DNA of 25,993 nucleotides from a virus. The stretch is taken from the IMG/VR virus record IMGVR_UViG_3300027985_001911, positions 1-25,993 of that record, one strand, 5' to 3'. This document shows, piece by piece, positions 5,566-13,081 of this stretch. Below the pieces are notes generated by a model. That model was given only the letters and a program-made list of their open reading frames with translations, made no database searches and was not told where the DNA came from. Position 1 is the first letter of the stretch. Every line of letters begins with the position of its first letter. A program made the position numbers and the translations under genes.

Positions 5566-6855
5566 TTATACGAAAAAATCGGGAGCGTACTGTAAGTTAT
5601 TACCGCTGTTTTGTTGGCTTTGCTTAGTACCTGTTACCTTAATTCCAAACTTTTCGTTAATCCAATTGTCGTCAACTTCTTTATAAGGAAGTACTTCTTT
5701 GGTTCTGCTCCAAAGGGTATTGAGGTCTTCAGCTTTGTCGAACTCAAACCAATAATCGCCTTTTGGCAAATACCCAATTTGTGTGAGTGCCGGAAATACA
5801 ATATCGTTAATAAGTATTTCCACCATGCGCTTATCGGCATTAACAATATCTTCAAGAACCTCTTGTGAGCTTTGTTCTTTGCCTTTGCTTCCAAACTTGC
5901 TGTCCTGCCCTATAATAGCACCCGATATAAGTAACGATATTTCGTTGTTACACAGGTTTATAAGGTTTTCGTACACTTCACCTTTGCTACTTGTACTTTC
6001 AGCCCATTCTATTTGTTCGGTGTCGTCAATAATAAACCAAGCTGCAGCACCCATATCTTTCATCATTCGCTCGGCACGGTTAAGTGCTTGCGGGTCGGCT
6101 GTGTTGGTTTTCATTACCCGGGGCGGTATGCCGCATATTTCGCACAGCTCACTCCAACAGCTTTGCGCAAAACGTTTGAATAGTACATGAGGTATAGCCT
6201 TATTAATTAGCCCAATTTTTCCACCTGCTTTAAATTCCAACAGCCAAGTGCCGTACTCGTTTACCTGTCGGTACTCAATACCTTTATCGTCGGTATAGTC
6301 TTTAACTATTATAGCCGGAGTAGGCAATACGTTTTGTCGGGGTATAAGGGTACAGGTGTATTTGTTGTCGATATAGTCTAATTCCAGTACAGTATTGCCA
6401 TCGGTAATTGTATCCCAACAGTGAGCCATAATATCGTTAAAGAAACCGCTGTTTTCCAGAGTTGCGGTAAGTTCAGTGTCGGCATCGGCACCTTTGCGTT
6501 TCACAACAAAGTCGGCACCGGTTGTTTTAAGTTTTCGGCGTTCTATTTGCGAAGTAAGCCTGGCATCGTCTTTAATATCGGCATATAGGTTATGCAGGGG
6601 GTATGTTTTTTGGTTGTCGACATTGCCATGCATAGCCAGTGCGCTTTTCCAAATAGCAATATCGGCTTTGAGGCGGCTGGTACTTTTGGGTACAATTGTG
6701 CGAGCTACCTGCAGGGCGTTTTTCTTGGTTATTTTGCCGTAAGATAGAGCGGCTTGCGGAGACGCAATATCTTGCGGAGACGCAATATCTTGCGTCTGTA
6801 CTGATGTCTGGTGAGACGCAATATCTTGCGTCTTTACATATCTATTATTGCTCAT
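5566..6855 (-). CDS. Portal protein, Mu gp29-like (DUF935 type)
   Basis: The 429-residue product resembles the Mu gp29 portal family. Visible segments are the early clip ILHxx-like region YPLHNLYADIKDDARLTSQIERRKLKTTGADFVV, the helical DIMAHCWDTITDGNTVLELDY, the stem-like RFAQSCWSELCEICGIPPRVMKTNT, AAAWFIIDDTEQIEWAES, and NEISLLISGAIIGQDSKFGSKGKEQSSQEVLEDIVNADKRMVEILINDIVFPAL. Portals form the dodecameric DNA channel at the head vertex and dock the terminase. The first 35 residues are unusual: they include four QDIAS repeats encoded by palindromic DNA repeats (see 6760-6833), and no alternative Met is available before the family region begins. It lies between gp36-like and MuF-like genes. Confidence 0.9.
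   Translation of the reverse strand: MSNNRYVKTQDIASHQTSVQTQDIASPQDIASPQAALSYGKITKKNALQVARTIVPKSTSRLKADIAIWKSALAMHGNVDNQKTYPLHNLYADIKDDARLTSQIERRKLKTTGADFVVKRKGADADTELTATLENSGFFNDIMAHCWDTITDGNTVLELDYIDNKYTCTLIPRQNVLPTPAIIVKDYTDDKGIEYRQVNEYGTWLLEFKAGGKIGLINKAIPHVLFKRFAQSCWSELCEICGIPPRVMKTNTADPQALNRAERMMKDMGAAAWFIIDDTEQIEWAESTSSKGEVYENLINLCNNEISLLISGAIIGQDSKFGSKGKEQSSQEVLEDIVNADKRMVEILINDIVFPALTQIGYLPKGDYWFEFDKAEDLNTLWSRTKEVLPYKEVDDNWINEKFGIKVTGTKQSQQNSGNNLQYAPDFFV
6760..6833. repeat. Three direct copies of the palindromic repeat inside the portal reading frame
   Basis: AGACGCAATATCTTGCG at 6760-6776 is a copy lacking the last three bases, and full 20-base copies lie at 6778-6797 and 6814-6833, all in one orientation. 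On the minus strand they encode the peptide unit TQDIAS/PQDIAS in the portal N terminus. The same element lies between genes at 2404-2451 and 14662-14709, so here a normally intergenic repeat has become coding. Confidence 0.85.
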
Positions 6856-6869
6856 AGTACTATTGGTAA

Positions 6870-7322
6870 TTAATAATCGTGTGAAAACTTAGTACGGCTA
6901 CCGTATCGTATTGGATTGAGTTCCCGGGCTGCTTCCTCGGCAAGCTGTGGTAACGATGAAAGGTTTACATCGCCTTTGGCTAACTTTTTCAGGTAGTCGG
7001 TAGCCCTGTCGTAACGTTCCTTTGCCGTTTCGTAAATAACATCGGCATTGCATATTTCAACCAGGTACCATTTTGCCACGGTAATACAATGCCTTATAAG
7101 TAATGCGTTACGGTCGGTTCCGGTGGCTGTAAATACGGCTTCAACATCGTAGCGTAAGCGACCGTCTAAATGTTCGGTTTTGTTGTTTTCTGTTAAGTAT
7201 CCCTTAACCTCATCAATAGCAGCAAGTATAGCTTGTGTTACTTTGCTGTCGTCGTTATCGGTAATTTGGTCTATTTGGTAGTTATATATAACCGAACCTA
7301 AATCTGATTTTTCAATAAACAT
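6870..7322 (-). CDS. Mu gp36-like head-tail connector (DUF1320 type)
   Basis: 150 residues, close to the usual length of the gp36/DUF1320 family. It starts with MFIEKSDLGSVIYNYQIDQITD, where the family has 'Yi...dL.....…qLtd'. It continues with the helical KVTQAILAAIDEVKGYLTENN, the Tyr-rich helix RHCITVAKWYLVEIC, and YETAKERYDRATDYLKKLAKGDVNLSSLP, the characteristic 'RYddAirwLkki..G...l' segment. These proteins resemble adaptor proteins that sit below the portal. In Mu the gene follows the capsid gene, but here it lies between terminase and portal, 14 bases upstream of the portal start. The family call is confident; the exact assembly step is inferred. Confidence 0.85.
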   Translation of the reverse strand: MFIEKSDLGSVIYNYQIDQITDNDDSKVTQAILAAIDEVKGYLTENNKTEHLDGRLRYDVEAVFTATGTDRNALLIRHCITVAKWYLVEICNADVIYETAKERYDRATDYLKKLAKGDVNLSSLPQLAEEAARELNPIRYGSRTKFSHDY

Positions 7323-7358
7323 ATTTAATACAGTTTTAAATTATACTTAAATCGCTTT

Positions 7359-8924
7359 TTAATAGCGGTGGTTAACCCTACGTCCAAAAGCGTACTTTGC
7401 TGTTTGGTTTCGGGTTCGTTTATTCAGATATGTTGTTGCACCGTGGCAAGCATCGGGACCATCGTCGTGAGCCTTGCTACCTTTTTCAAAAGCCATAAAC
7501 TGGTCGATAAGTACTTGCTGGTCGTTGCTTTTATCTGTACTGCTAAACTTCCACCATCCACGCTCCCAAACTCCGCTTAAGCTTTCTACACGGTCGTATT
7601 TATCGCTTTTGGAACGTTTGTCGGCTATTACCGGTATAAAGTAGCCACGGTTTGAGCCTTCGGTATCAAAATCGTTTACAAACTCATCCTGAGCAAAAAG
7701 CCCCTCAATCATGTATCGAATATTGAACCGCTGTAAGTTGTGAAGCTCGTACATATCGTACAGCCATTGGGCACAGCGGGTACGGCTTTTTTGTTGCAAA
7801 TAGGTAAGCAGCACATGAAACTCATTGCCTTTTTTGCCTATGAGTATCATAGCTTTGTAATCGGCATTTTCTTTGTAACTCAAATCGCCATAAAAGCAAA
7901 GTGCATCATATTGCTTTAGCGGTAGCGGGGTACAATAGTGAATATCTTCATGTTTGAATATTGCACCATCCTCAATATGTACGTGCATATATTCGCGCAT
8001 AAACGAACGGTAAGGCATTGAATTGAACTTTTTACGCCAGTAGTTACTGTCGGTTTTGGCAGGCCATGCGGGGGTAAACTCACGTATATTATTAACCGCT
8101 TTTACAGTCAATACCTTAAATACTGCTTTTTCATCGTCTGTATTTTTGGCTGCTTCGTTAAAGTATTGTTTCAGGCGGTTGGTAATACTATTTTTGTTAA
8201 AATTGTTATTGGCATAAACAAAGCGTTCGCGGCCTGTCATAGTAGCATCGAAACAGCCCCAAACATCTTCGGTAATAAAGTCGACCGATTCTCGCATAAG
8301 TCGGTCGTTGTTAACGTGTTTTTTACTGTCTACATCGTCAACAACAATATAGTCGGGGCGGTCGCCACCCTCACGAGCTCCGCGAGGGTTTTGTCCGAAA
8401 CCGAGGCTCATAAAACGTACACCGTCGGAGGTATAAAAGTCGCCGTCGCTCCAATCGCCTGTTCCTGCACGGTTGCCATAATCGTTAATAATACGGTTAT
8501 TGTGGGCCAGTTGAGCCTGAATATCCGACAGTAGTTTCTTGGCTTTGGGGTCGGTTTCGCCAATAAGCAACATAAACTTTAACTGCCCCATAACTAAATA
8601 TAAGTACATGGGTATACCCATATCGATATGAACACTTTTACCTGCCGAGCGAAACATTTCGGCAAGTAGCTTTATGTTTTGGTTTTCGATAATAAGTTTG
8701 GCAAGCTTTATATGAAAAGCAGCGCACTTAACTTTGGCATAGTTTGGAAAGTAATATTCAAACCAACCTGTATAAGTTTTTTCAAGCTCTTTGCGCCTTT
8801 TTAGCTTATTATGTACACTTTCGTTAATATCGACAGTGGTAGACATTGCAATAAGCCTGCAATGTTCGGTATATTGGCGCAATAGTTTTTCGCCCTCTTT
8901 CGATATTATGGCACTAACAGCCAT
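7359..8924 (-). CDS. Terminase large subunit (Mu gp28-like)
   Basis: The 521-residue product shows both terminase modules. The ATPase has a Walker A-like FRSAGKS (about residues 91-97), the coupling segment MLLIGETDPKAKKLLSDI, and Walker B with catalytic acids in DYIVVDDVDS (191-200), followed by GREREFVYANN-like motif III (residues 230-240). The C-terminal RNase H-like nuclease has acidic candidates in FYGDLSYKENADYKAM (Asp347), YMIEGLF (Glu407) and DDGPDACHGA (Asp491). The enzyme pumps DNA into the prohead and makes the cuts. Mu-type phages package headfully from integrated copies. The start at 8924 overlaps the small-subunit gene by 11 bases, and a Met at 27 is an alternative start. Confidence 0.93.
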   Translation of the reverse strand: MAVSAIISKEGEKLLRQYTEHCRLIAMSTTVDINESVHNKLKRRKELEKTYTGWFEYYFPNYAKVKCAAFHIKLAKLIIENQNIKLLAEMFRSAGKSVHIDMGIPMYLYLVMGQLKFMLLIGETDPKAKKLLSDIQAQLAHNNRIINDYGNRAGTGDWSDGDFYTSDGVRFMSLGFGQNPRGAREGGDRPDYIVVDDVDSKKHVNNDRLMRESVDFITEDVWGCFDATMTGRERFVYANNNFNKNSITNRLKQYFNEAAKNTDDEKAVFKVLTVKAVNNIREFTPAWPAKTDSNYWRKKFNSMPYRSFMREYMHVHIEDGAIFKHEDIHYCTPLPLKQYDALCFYGDLSYKENADYKAMILIGKKGNEFHVLLTYLQQKSRTRCAQWLYDMYELHNLQRFNIRYMIEGLFAQDEFVNDFDTEGSNRGYFIPVIADKRSKSDKYDRVESLSGVWERGWWKFSSTDKSNDQQVLIDQFMAFEKGSKAHDDGPDACHGATTYLNKRTRNQTAKYAFGRRVNHRY

Positions 8925-9369
8925 CGTTATGTAGTTTATGAATTAAATACTGCTTGTGATATTCGGTAAACCGGGTAGCCAGTTCGGGGTCGTGATTGGC
9001 CATATAATTATCGAACTCGCGAAATACCGATAATGCCACCTCGGCCGACACCCCTTTATTAAGAGCTGCTTGAGCTTTAATGGCTTCGTTTATTGCTTTC
9101 ATATCTAAAGTAGGTTCATGCCCCTGCACAAGGCGGCTTACTTCGTCGTCAACCAGTCGTTTAATATTACGGGGTTCGCGAAGGTATCGTTCGCGCTTGG
9201 TATCCCAGTCGGGTTCGTTGGTTGTAGCTTGTTTCCATCGGCCTATGGTTTGTGGCGATACGTTAACAGTATCAGCAACAGCCGTAGCCGACATACCCTC
9301 TTCTACATACATTTTTTCGGCCAAGGTTCGTAGTGCCGAATTATTCGCCGCTCGTTTGGTATTGTTCAT
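8914..9369 (-). CDS. Terminase small subunit, Mu gp27-like (DUF1804 type)
   Basis: The 151-residue product begins with a helix-turn-helix (about residues 15-47: LRTLAEKMYVEEGMSATAVADTVNVSPQTIGRWKQ). Then come WDTKRERYL and a helical oligomerisation region with DMKAINEAIKAQAALNKGVSAEVALSVFREFDNYM, ending in a short helix HKQYLIHKLHN. This is the layout of gp27/DUF1804 proteins that precede gp28 in Mu-like phages. The small subunit recognises DNA and regulates the large subunit, whose start overlaps its end by 11 bases. It is the first gene of the minus-strand block and faces the microsatellite-containing control region. Confidence 0.85.
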   Translation of the reverse strand: MNNTKRAANNSALRTLAEKMYVEEGMSATAVADTVNVSPQTIGRWKQATTNEPDWDTKRERYLREPRNIKRLVDDEVSRLVQGHEPTLDMKAINEAIKAQAALNKGVSAEVALSVFREFDNYMANHDPELATRFTEYHKQYLIHKLHNDGC

Positions 9370-9372
9370 TTT

Positions 9373-9566
9373 GGTATTGAGTATTGAGTAATGAGTATTG
9401 AGTATTGAGTAATGAGTAATGAGTAATGAGTAATGAGTAGTGAGTATTTAGTAATTAGCAACCTGCAACCCGTAACTTGCAACCCGTAACCTGCACCTGT
9501 AACCTGTAACCTGTATCAAGCCCATGGTTTTCACCTTTTACCTTTCACCTTTCACCTTTTACCTTA
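9373..9566. repeat. Microsatellite-rich divergent intergenic region
   Basis: Bases 9370-9707 carry no convincing gene. From 9373 to about 9452 there are irregular repeats of GAGTAATGAGTA/GAGTATT. From 9460 to 9512 come repeats of CAACCCGTAACCTG. After TATCAAGCCCATGG there are (TTTCACCTTTTACC)-type repeats to 9566. A shorter copy in inverted order and orientation occurs at 20826-20940. The rest (9567-9707) holds a promoter-like -7 box and a short open frame that I do not believe. Confidence 0.85.
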
Positions 9567-9678
9567 TTATTAAGTGCAAATGTGATTGAAAAAGGTGTGT
9601 ATGGCAATTAATGTTGAAACCTTTGCAGTATTGCTCGCATGGGTTGCGTACTTACTTTTTTTCGACACAAACGGGGGT

Positions 9679-9686
9679 TATGTTTG
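9679..9686 (+). promoter_or_regulatory. Bacteroidota-type -7 box for the capsid/tail operon
   Basis: TATGTTTG matches the Bacteroidota -7 consensus TAnnTTTG exactly and lies 21 bases before the protease start at 9708. This would give a short leader for the long plus-strand operon. No good -33 TTTG is seen at the expected spacing, so an activator (as in Mu late promoters) may be needed. That last point is inference. Confidence 0.45.
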
Positions 9687-9707
9687 CTATGAATTAAACA
9701 ACACACT

Positions 9708-10703
9708 ATGGCAGTATTTAATAAGAATAAAGATGCATTTATACTATCGGATGGCACTGTCCAAAACTCGTATGGTTTTTATATCGCAACCTCAGGTATT
9801 GACCTAAAGCGGTTTAGTGCCAACCCTGTAATGCTCGATTCGCATATAAACGGCAATAGCAATGTAATAGGTAACTGGTACGACCTAACGGTAGACGAAC
9901 AGCACGACCGGCTGATGGGTAAACCCAATTTTGACACCCAGGACCCCGATGCCGAGCGCATAGCCGGTAAGGTAAGGCGCGGCTTTATTAAAGGTGCAAG
10001 TATCGGTATCAGTTTTGAACGCAACGATTTGAAAAAAATTGACGGCAAACTGGTGCTTACCAAGTGTGAACTGATAGAAGTGTCGATAGTGGCAATACCA
10101 AGCAATGCCAATGCTTTGAAACTGTATTGCAACAACGAAGAACTTAACCGTGAAGCGGTAGCCGAACTATGCCTGAGTGTAAGCTCTGAGAGTAACAACG
10201 AAAATATTTCCGAAAACGAAAATAAAAACAATAACATGAGTAAACAAACAATTGTATTGGGGCTGTCAACTATGGCAGTATTGGGTTTTAAAGACCCGGG
10301 TCAGGATATTACCAATGAGCAGATTGAAAAAGCAGTTCTTGAATTGGGTAAACTGAATCTTGCATTAGAGAGTGAGCGTAACACTCTAAAAGAAAAGCTT
10401 GAAAGCTACGAGGCAAAAGAGAAAGCCGAAAAAACGGCACTGAGTACCAAACTGGTTGACGATGCTATAAGAGCGGGTAAAATTACAGCCGACAAGCGTG
10501 ATGCATTCTTAAATATGGCAGTAGCCGACTACGATTCGGCAAAAGAGATAATTGATGCCATACCGGGCAAAGATAGTTACCGCAAGGGGTTAAAAACCGA
10601 TGGCGGAACTATAACTATGGATGAGTTTCAGAAACTTGACCTTGCGGCGCAGTTGAAATTTAAAAGTGAGAACCCAGAGGGCTATAAAGCACTTGTAGGG
10701 TAG
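9708..10703 (+). CDS. Prohead serine protease fused to scaffold (Mu gpI-like)
   Basis: The 331-residue product has an N-terminal HK97-type protease domain (residues 1-140). The candidate catalytic His is in VMLDSHINGN (His46) and the Ser in KGASIGISF (Ser98), followed by ELIEVSIVAIPSNANA, the usual end of the fold. A charged linker rich in Asn and Glu (residues 158-176) leads to a scaffold-like coiled-coil region (EQIEKAVLELGKLNLALESERNTLKEKLESYEAKEKAEK) and a C-terminal tail ending EGYKALVG. The enzyme would cleave scaffold and itself during prohead maturation. It is the first gene after the divergent region and precedes the capsid gene by 32 bases. A strong internal start lies at 10236. Confidence 0.88.
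   Translation: MAVFNKNKDAFILSDGTVQNSYGFYIATSGIDLKRFSANPVMLDSHINGNSNVIGNWYDLTVDEQHDRLMGKPNFDTQDPDAERIAGKVRRGFIKGASIGISFERNDLKKIDGKLVLTKCELIEVSIVAIPSNANALKLYCNNEELNREAVAELCLSVSSESNNENISENENKNNNMSKQTIVLGLSTMAVLGFKDPGQDITNEQIEKAVLELGKLNLALESERNTLKEKLESYEAKEKAEKTALSTKLVDDAIRAGKITADKRDAFLNMAVADYDSAKEIIDAIPGKDSYRKGLKTDGGTITMDEFQKLDLAAQLKFKSENPEGYKALVG
10236..10703 (+). CDS. Nested scaffold protein from an internal start
   Basis: The in-frame ATG at residue 177 (MSKQTIVLGLSTMAVLGF) begins exactly where the protease linker ends. It is preceded by AATAAAAACAATAAC, the A-rich context seen at other true starts in this window, such as 19986. Starting here would yield a 155-residue scaffold without the protease. 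This is the nested-gene arrangement known for Mu I/Z and lambda C/Nu3. Known from families: protease and scaffold often share a C terminus. Inferred: that this start is used. Confidence 0.55.
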   Translation: MSKQTIVLGLSTMAVLGFKDPGQDITNEQIEKAVLELGKLNLALESERNTLKEKLESYEAKEKAEKTALSTKLVDDAIRAGKITADKRDAFLNMAVADYDSAKEIIDAIPGKDSYRKGLKTDGGTITMDEFQKLDLAAQLKFKSENPEGYKALVG

Positions 10704-10735
10704 TAAACGAGTATTAATATTTAAAAGTATAAAAT

Positions 10736-11626
10736 ATGCCTGCAAATTTTCCTGAAATATGGTTAAAAAGGGTAATACAAAACCTTGATAAAACCGATGT
10801 GGCTACTTTCTTAGACGGAATTAGCGAACTCGATGCCGATGTAACCCAAATAAATGAGGGTTCAATAAGTGAGCAAAATAAAATATATGTAGCCGAAACC
10901 GACTTTGAAGTAGAAGTGTTGATAAACAACACTACTTACCCTATACCGGTACAAGTATATGACGACGGTACTATTGAAATATCGTTAGATAAGTTTCAAA
11001 CCAAAACCACTACCCTGTCTGACGACCAAATAATTGGCGGCAGTTACGACAAAATAGATGTGGTAACCAAGGGGCATACCCGCAGTATAAAGGTGAATAA
11101 GTTTAAAAAAGCTATTCACGCCATAGCACCTGCAACCAATAGTGCTACCACACCGGTAATGACTATGGCAGGCGATTATCTATCCTACAACGATTTGGTA
11201 ACATTTAAACAGCGTTGTGTTGATGCCGGGTTTGGCGACGGTACACTACGCTTGGTTTTGTGTCCTACACACTGGAACGATTTACTTCGCGACCGTCAGA
11301 ACTTTGGCGACAAGCTGGTAAACTATATCAAAGGGACACCTGCACCCGAAATATTAGGTTTTGAATTGCACCAGTACGAAGGTATGCCTATGTACGATGA
11401 AACAGGCAATAAGAAGGCCTTTGGTTCGGCTGTATTACCAACTGATAAAAAATGCTCTGTGGCATTTATAAAGGAGGGTATAGCCAAGAAAACAGGGCTT
11501 ACCAAACAGTATTTTGCACCGGCAGCAACCGATGTTGATACTCAAAGTAACCGCCTAAACTATCGTCACTATTTTATAGCTATTCCGTTTCGGAATAGAA
11601 AAATAGCGGCAATACTTAGTAAGTAG
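10736..11626 (+). CDS. Major capsid protein
   Basis: The 296-residue product follows the protease/scaffold gene. It shows an HK97-fold-like pattern: a short N-arm (MPANFPEIWLKRVIQNLDK), an E-loop-like strand region (VLINNTTYPIPVQVYDDGTIEISLDKFQTKTTTLSDDQIIGG), a helix with KVNKFKKAIHAI, then the P-domain helix YNDLVTFKQRCVDAGFGDGTLRLVLCPTHWNDLLRD. The C-terminal A-domain contains NRLNYRHYFIAIPFRNRKIAAILSK, typical of capsid proteins that end with a membrane-like strand. Its length is on the short side for Mu gpT (about 300), and it has no separate decoration gene beside it. Sequence identity to a named family is not obvious by eye; position and length carry the call. Confidence 0.82.
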   Translation: MPANFPEIWLKRVIQNLDKTDVATFLDGISELDADVTQINEGSISEQNKIYVAETDFEVEVLINNTTYPIPVQVYDDGTIEISLDKFQTKTTTLSDDQIIGGSYDKIDVVTKGHTRSIKVNKFKKAIHAIAPATNSATTPVMTMAGDYLSYNDLVTFKQRCVDAGFGDGTLRLVLCPTHWNDLLRDRQNFGDKLVNYIKGTPAPEILGFELHQYEGMPMYDETGNKKAFGSAVLPTDKKCSVAFIKEGIAKKTGLTKQYFAPAATDVDTQSNRLNYRHYFIAIPFRNRKIAAILSK

Positions 11627-11660
11627 AGCTTTTGGTTTAATTATTCACAATAATTTGTTT

Positions 11661-11930
11661 ATGGGCGAAATTCAGGTATGGGTACTCACAGGCAGTACCG
11701 GATTAATGGTAAGTGTGTTGCTCATCCTGTTTCGCAACTGGACAGATAAGCAGAGTAAACTTGTAGATGCTATTCAGGAATTAAAACTACTAATAGCTAC
11801 TCAAAGTTTAGAGATGAAAACACTGCTTAATACTAACATTGACATAAGGCAGGATATTAAAGAGCTTAAAACCCGAATAAGTAAGGTTGAAGAGAAACAA
11901 ATATCGTGTGGTAAATGTATGGCACCATGA
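11661..11930 (+). CDS. Small membrane protein with coiled coil, lysis cassette
   Basis: I start at ATG 11661 (MGEIQVWVLTGSTGLMVSVL), since the upstream alternative is only TTG. The 89-residue product has one transmembrane segment (about residues 6-26) followed by a long heptad-like helix (DAIQELKLLIATQSLEMKTLLN … DIRQDIKELKTRISKVEEKQ) and a C-terminal CGKC pair. This resembles XhlA-type haemolysin/holin-associated proteins. The stop overlaps the amidase start as ATGA. Its membership of the lysis cassette (amidase, holin) is by position; it could serve as a holin accessory or spanin-like protein. Confidence 0.65.
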   Translation: MGEIQVWVLTGSTGLMVSVLLILFRNWTDKQSKLVDAIQELKLLIATQSLEMKTLLNTNIDIRQDIKELKTRISKVEEKQISCGKCMAP

Positions 11931-12325
11931 GAAAAATAGAACGAATAATAATACACTGTACCGCCACGCCACAGGGGCGTGATGTAACAGTAAGAGAAAT
12001 AGACCAATGGCATCGTGAACGTGGCATGAGTAAGATAGGCTATCACTATGTAATAGGGCTTAACGGAACTATATACCCCGGGCGCAAACCCCACGAGCAG
12101 GGGGCGCACTGTACGGGCTACAACGCTACAAGTATAGGAATATGTTATATCGGAGGTATCGACAATAACGGTATACCTTGCGATACCCGAACAGCAGAAC
12201 AGAAACAATCAATTAAAACACTTGTAGCTAGTTTATCGGCAATGTATACTAAGGCAACGGTTCACGGACATAACGAGTTTAGCGACAAAATGTGCCCATG
12301 CTTTAATGTAGCGGAGGAATTTTAA
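11927..12325 (+). CDS. Endolysin, N-acetylmuramoyl-L-alanine amidase (amidase_2/T7 lysozyme type)
   Basis: I place the start at ATG 11927 (MRKIERIIIHCTATPQGRDV), overlapping the previous stop, rather than the in-frame TTG/ATG upstream. The 132-residue enzyme has the family landmarks: zinc ligand His10 in IIIHCTAT, GYHYVIGLNGTIYPGRKPHEQGAHC, the core NATSIGICYIGGI, DTRTAEQKQ, and the C-terminal GHNEFSDKMCPCF, with His115 and Cys125 as the other zinc ligands. It hydrolyses the amide bond between muramic acid and the stem peptide. There is no signal peptide, so it needs the holin encoded next (12325). This compact form is very common in Bacteroidota prophages. Confidence 0.95.
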   Translation: MRKIERIIIHCTATPQGRDVTVREIDQWHRERGMSKIGYHYVIGLNGTIYPGRKPHEQGAHCTGYNATSIGICYIGGIDNNGIPCDTRTAEQKQSIKTLVASLSAMYTKATVHGHNEFSDKMCPCFNVAEEF

Positions 12326-12699
12326 TGAATATAGTAGGCAAATTACTAGGTAGCGATAAAGTAATAGATAAGGCTGCACAAGGTATTGACAAGGTGTTCT
12401 TTACCAATGAAGAGAAAGCCGAGAGTTGGCTTAATGTACTAAAAGCTTATGAACCGTTTAAACTGGCACAGCGTATTATAGCATTTGCAGTAACGGGGGT
12501 TTACTTGTGGTTTATAATTATAGCGGGGTTTATGTTAATGCTATCGTATTGGTATGCTCCCATGCGCGAACTGTCGGCCGAGTTGGCTTCAATTATTAAT
12601 AACAATCTGGAACTCCCTTTTGCCCTTATAATAGGTTTCTATTTTGCGGGTGGTATGGGCGAAGGATTAATAAGTAAATACAAAAACCAAAAAAAATGA
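12325..12699 (+). CDS. Holin (3-TM type)
   Basis: The 124-residue product has a short amphipathic N-terminal part (MNIVGKLLGSDKVIDKAAQGIDKVFFTNEEKAE), then hydrophobic segments at about residues 46-75 (RIIAFAVTGVYLWFIIIAGFMLMLSYWY) and 96-115 (LPFALIIGFYFAGGMGEGL), and a basic C terminus (KYKNQKK). The order 'FTxEEKAE … helix … membrane' is typical of the GTA-like 3-TM holin family. It shares one base with the amidase stop (TAATG), which couples their translation. It would form the lesion that releases the amidase. Confidence 0.85.
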   Translation: MNIVGKLLGSDKVIDKAAQGIDKVFFTNEEKAESWLNVLKAYEPFKLAQRIIAFAVTGVYLWFIIIAGFMLMLSYWYAPMRELSAELASIINNNLELPFALIIGFYFAGGMGEGLISKYKNQKK

Positions 12700-13070
12700 C
12701 ACTTACAAAGGAACAATTAAACAAGCTTCATACACAATATTTGGAGGCTTACCCCAAGTACAACACATTGTACTTTACTGCCGACGGCAACTGCTTTTTA
12801 ACCATAGATGCAGCAAAACACCATGCCGGAGTTGTAAAAACAGAGTGGTATGCCGTAAGCCGTACCAACAACGGGGAACAGGTAGAAAATAACGCCGATG
12901 AAGCTGAACAAAACAATTGGAACACTAAGCTGCTTAGCTTTGAGCTAAACGAAAAAAGCAACTGGGATACCATACAGGAACTGGGCAGGGCTTTTGGTAT
13001 TGATGCTAAAAGCAAACGCGAATATATTGATGCTTTAGCACCAATTAAGGAACAATTAATGAATAAGTAA
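12696..13070 (+). CDS. Hypothetical protein after the holin
   Basis: The 124-residue product overlaps the holin by 4 bases (ATGA). It contains a compact beta-rich motif (NTLYFTADGNCFLTIDAAKHHAGVV), then TEWYAVSR, an acidic linker with Glu/Asn (NNGEQVENNADEAEQNN), and a C-terminal helical part (IQELGRAFGIDAKSKREYIDALAPIKEQL). The first part recalls short N-terminal domains in Mu-like small head-tail proteins, but I cannot name a family. Its location between lysis and sheath genes suggests a structural or chaperone role. The gene is real by coding pattern and tight coupling. Confidence 0.6.
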   Translation: MTLTKEQLNKLHTQYLEAYPKYNTLYFTADGNCFLTIDAAKHHAGVVKTEWYAVSRTNNGEQVENNADEAEQNNWNTKLLSFELNEKSNWDTIQELGRAFGIDAKSKREYIDALAPIKEQLMNK

Positions 13071-13081
13071 ACAACAGAAAA

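Noticed and set aside
9373-9566. CRISPR-like appearance of repeated short units
   Set aside because: The units are 7-16 bases, contiguous and irregular, without unique spacers or cas genes; they are microsatellites.
9586-9807. Plus-strand open frame of 73 residues in the divergent region
   Set aside because: It begins with a TTG, runs over the promoter-like box and the first 100 bases of the protease gene in another frame, and has no recognisable features.
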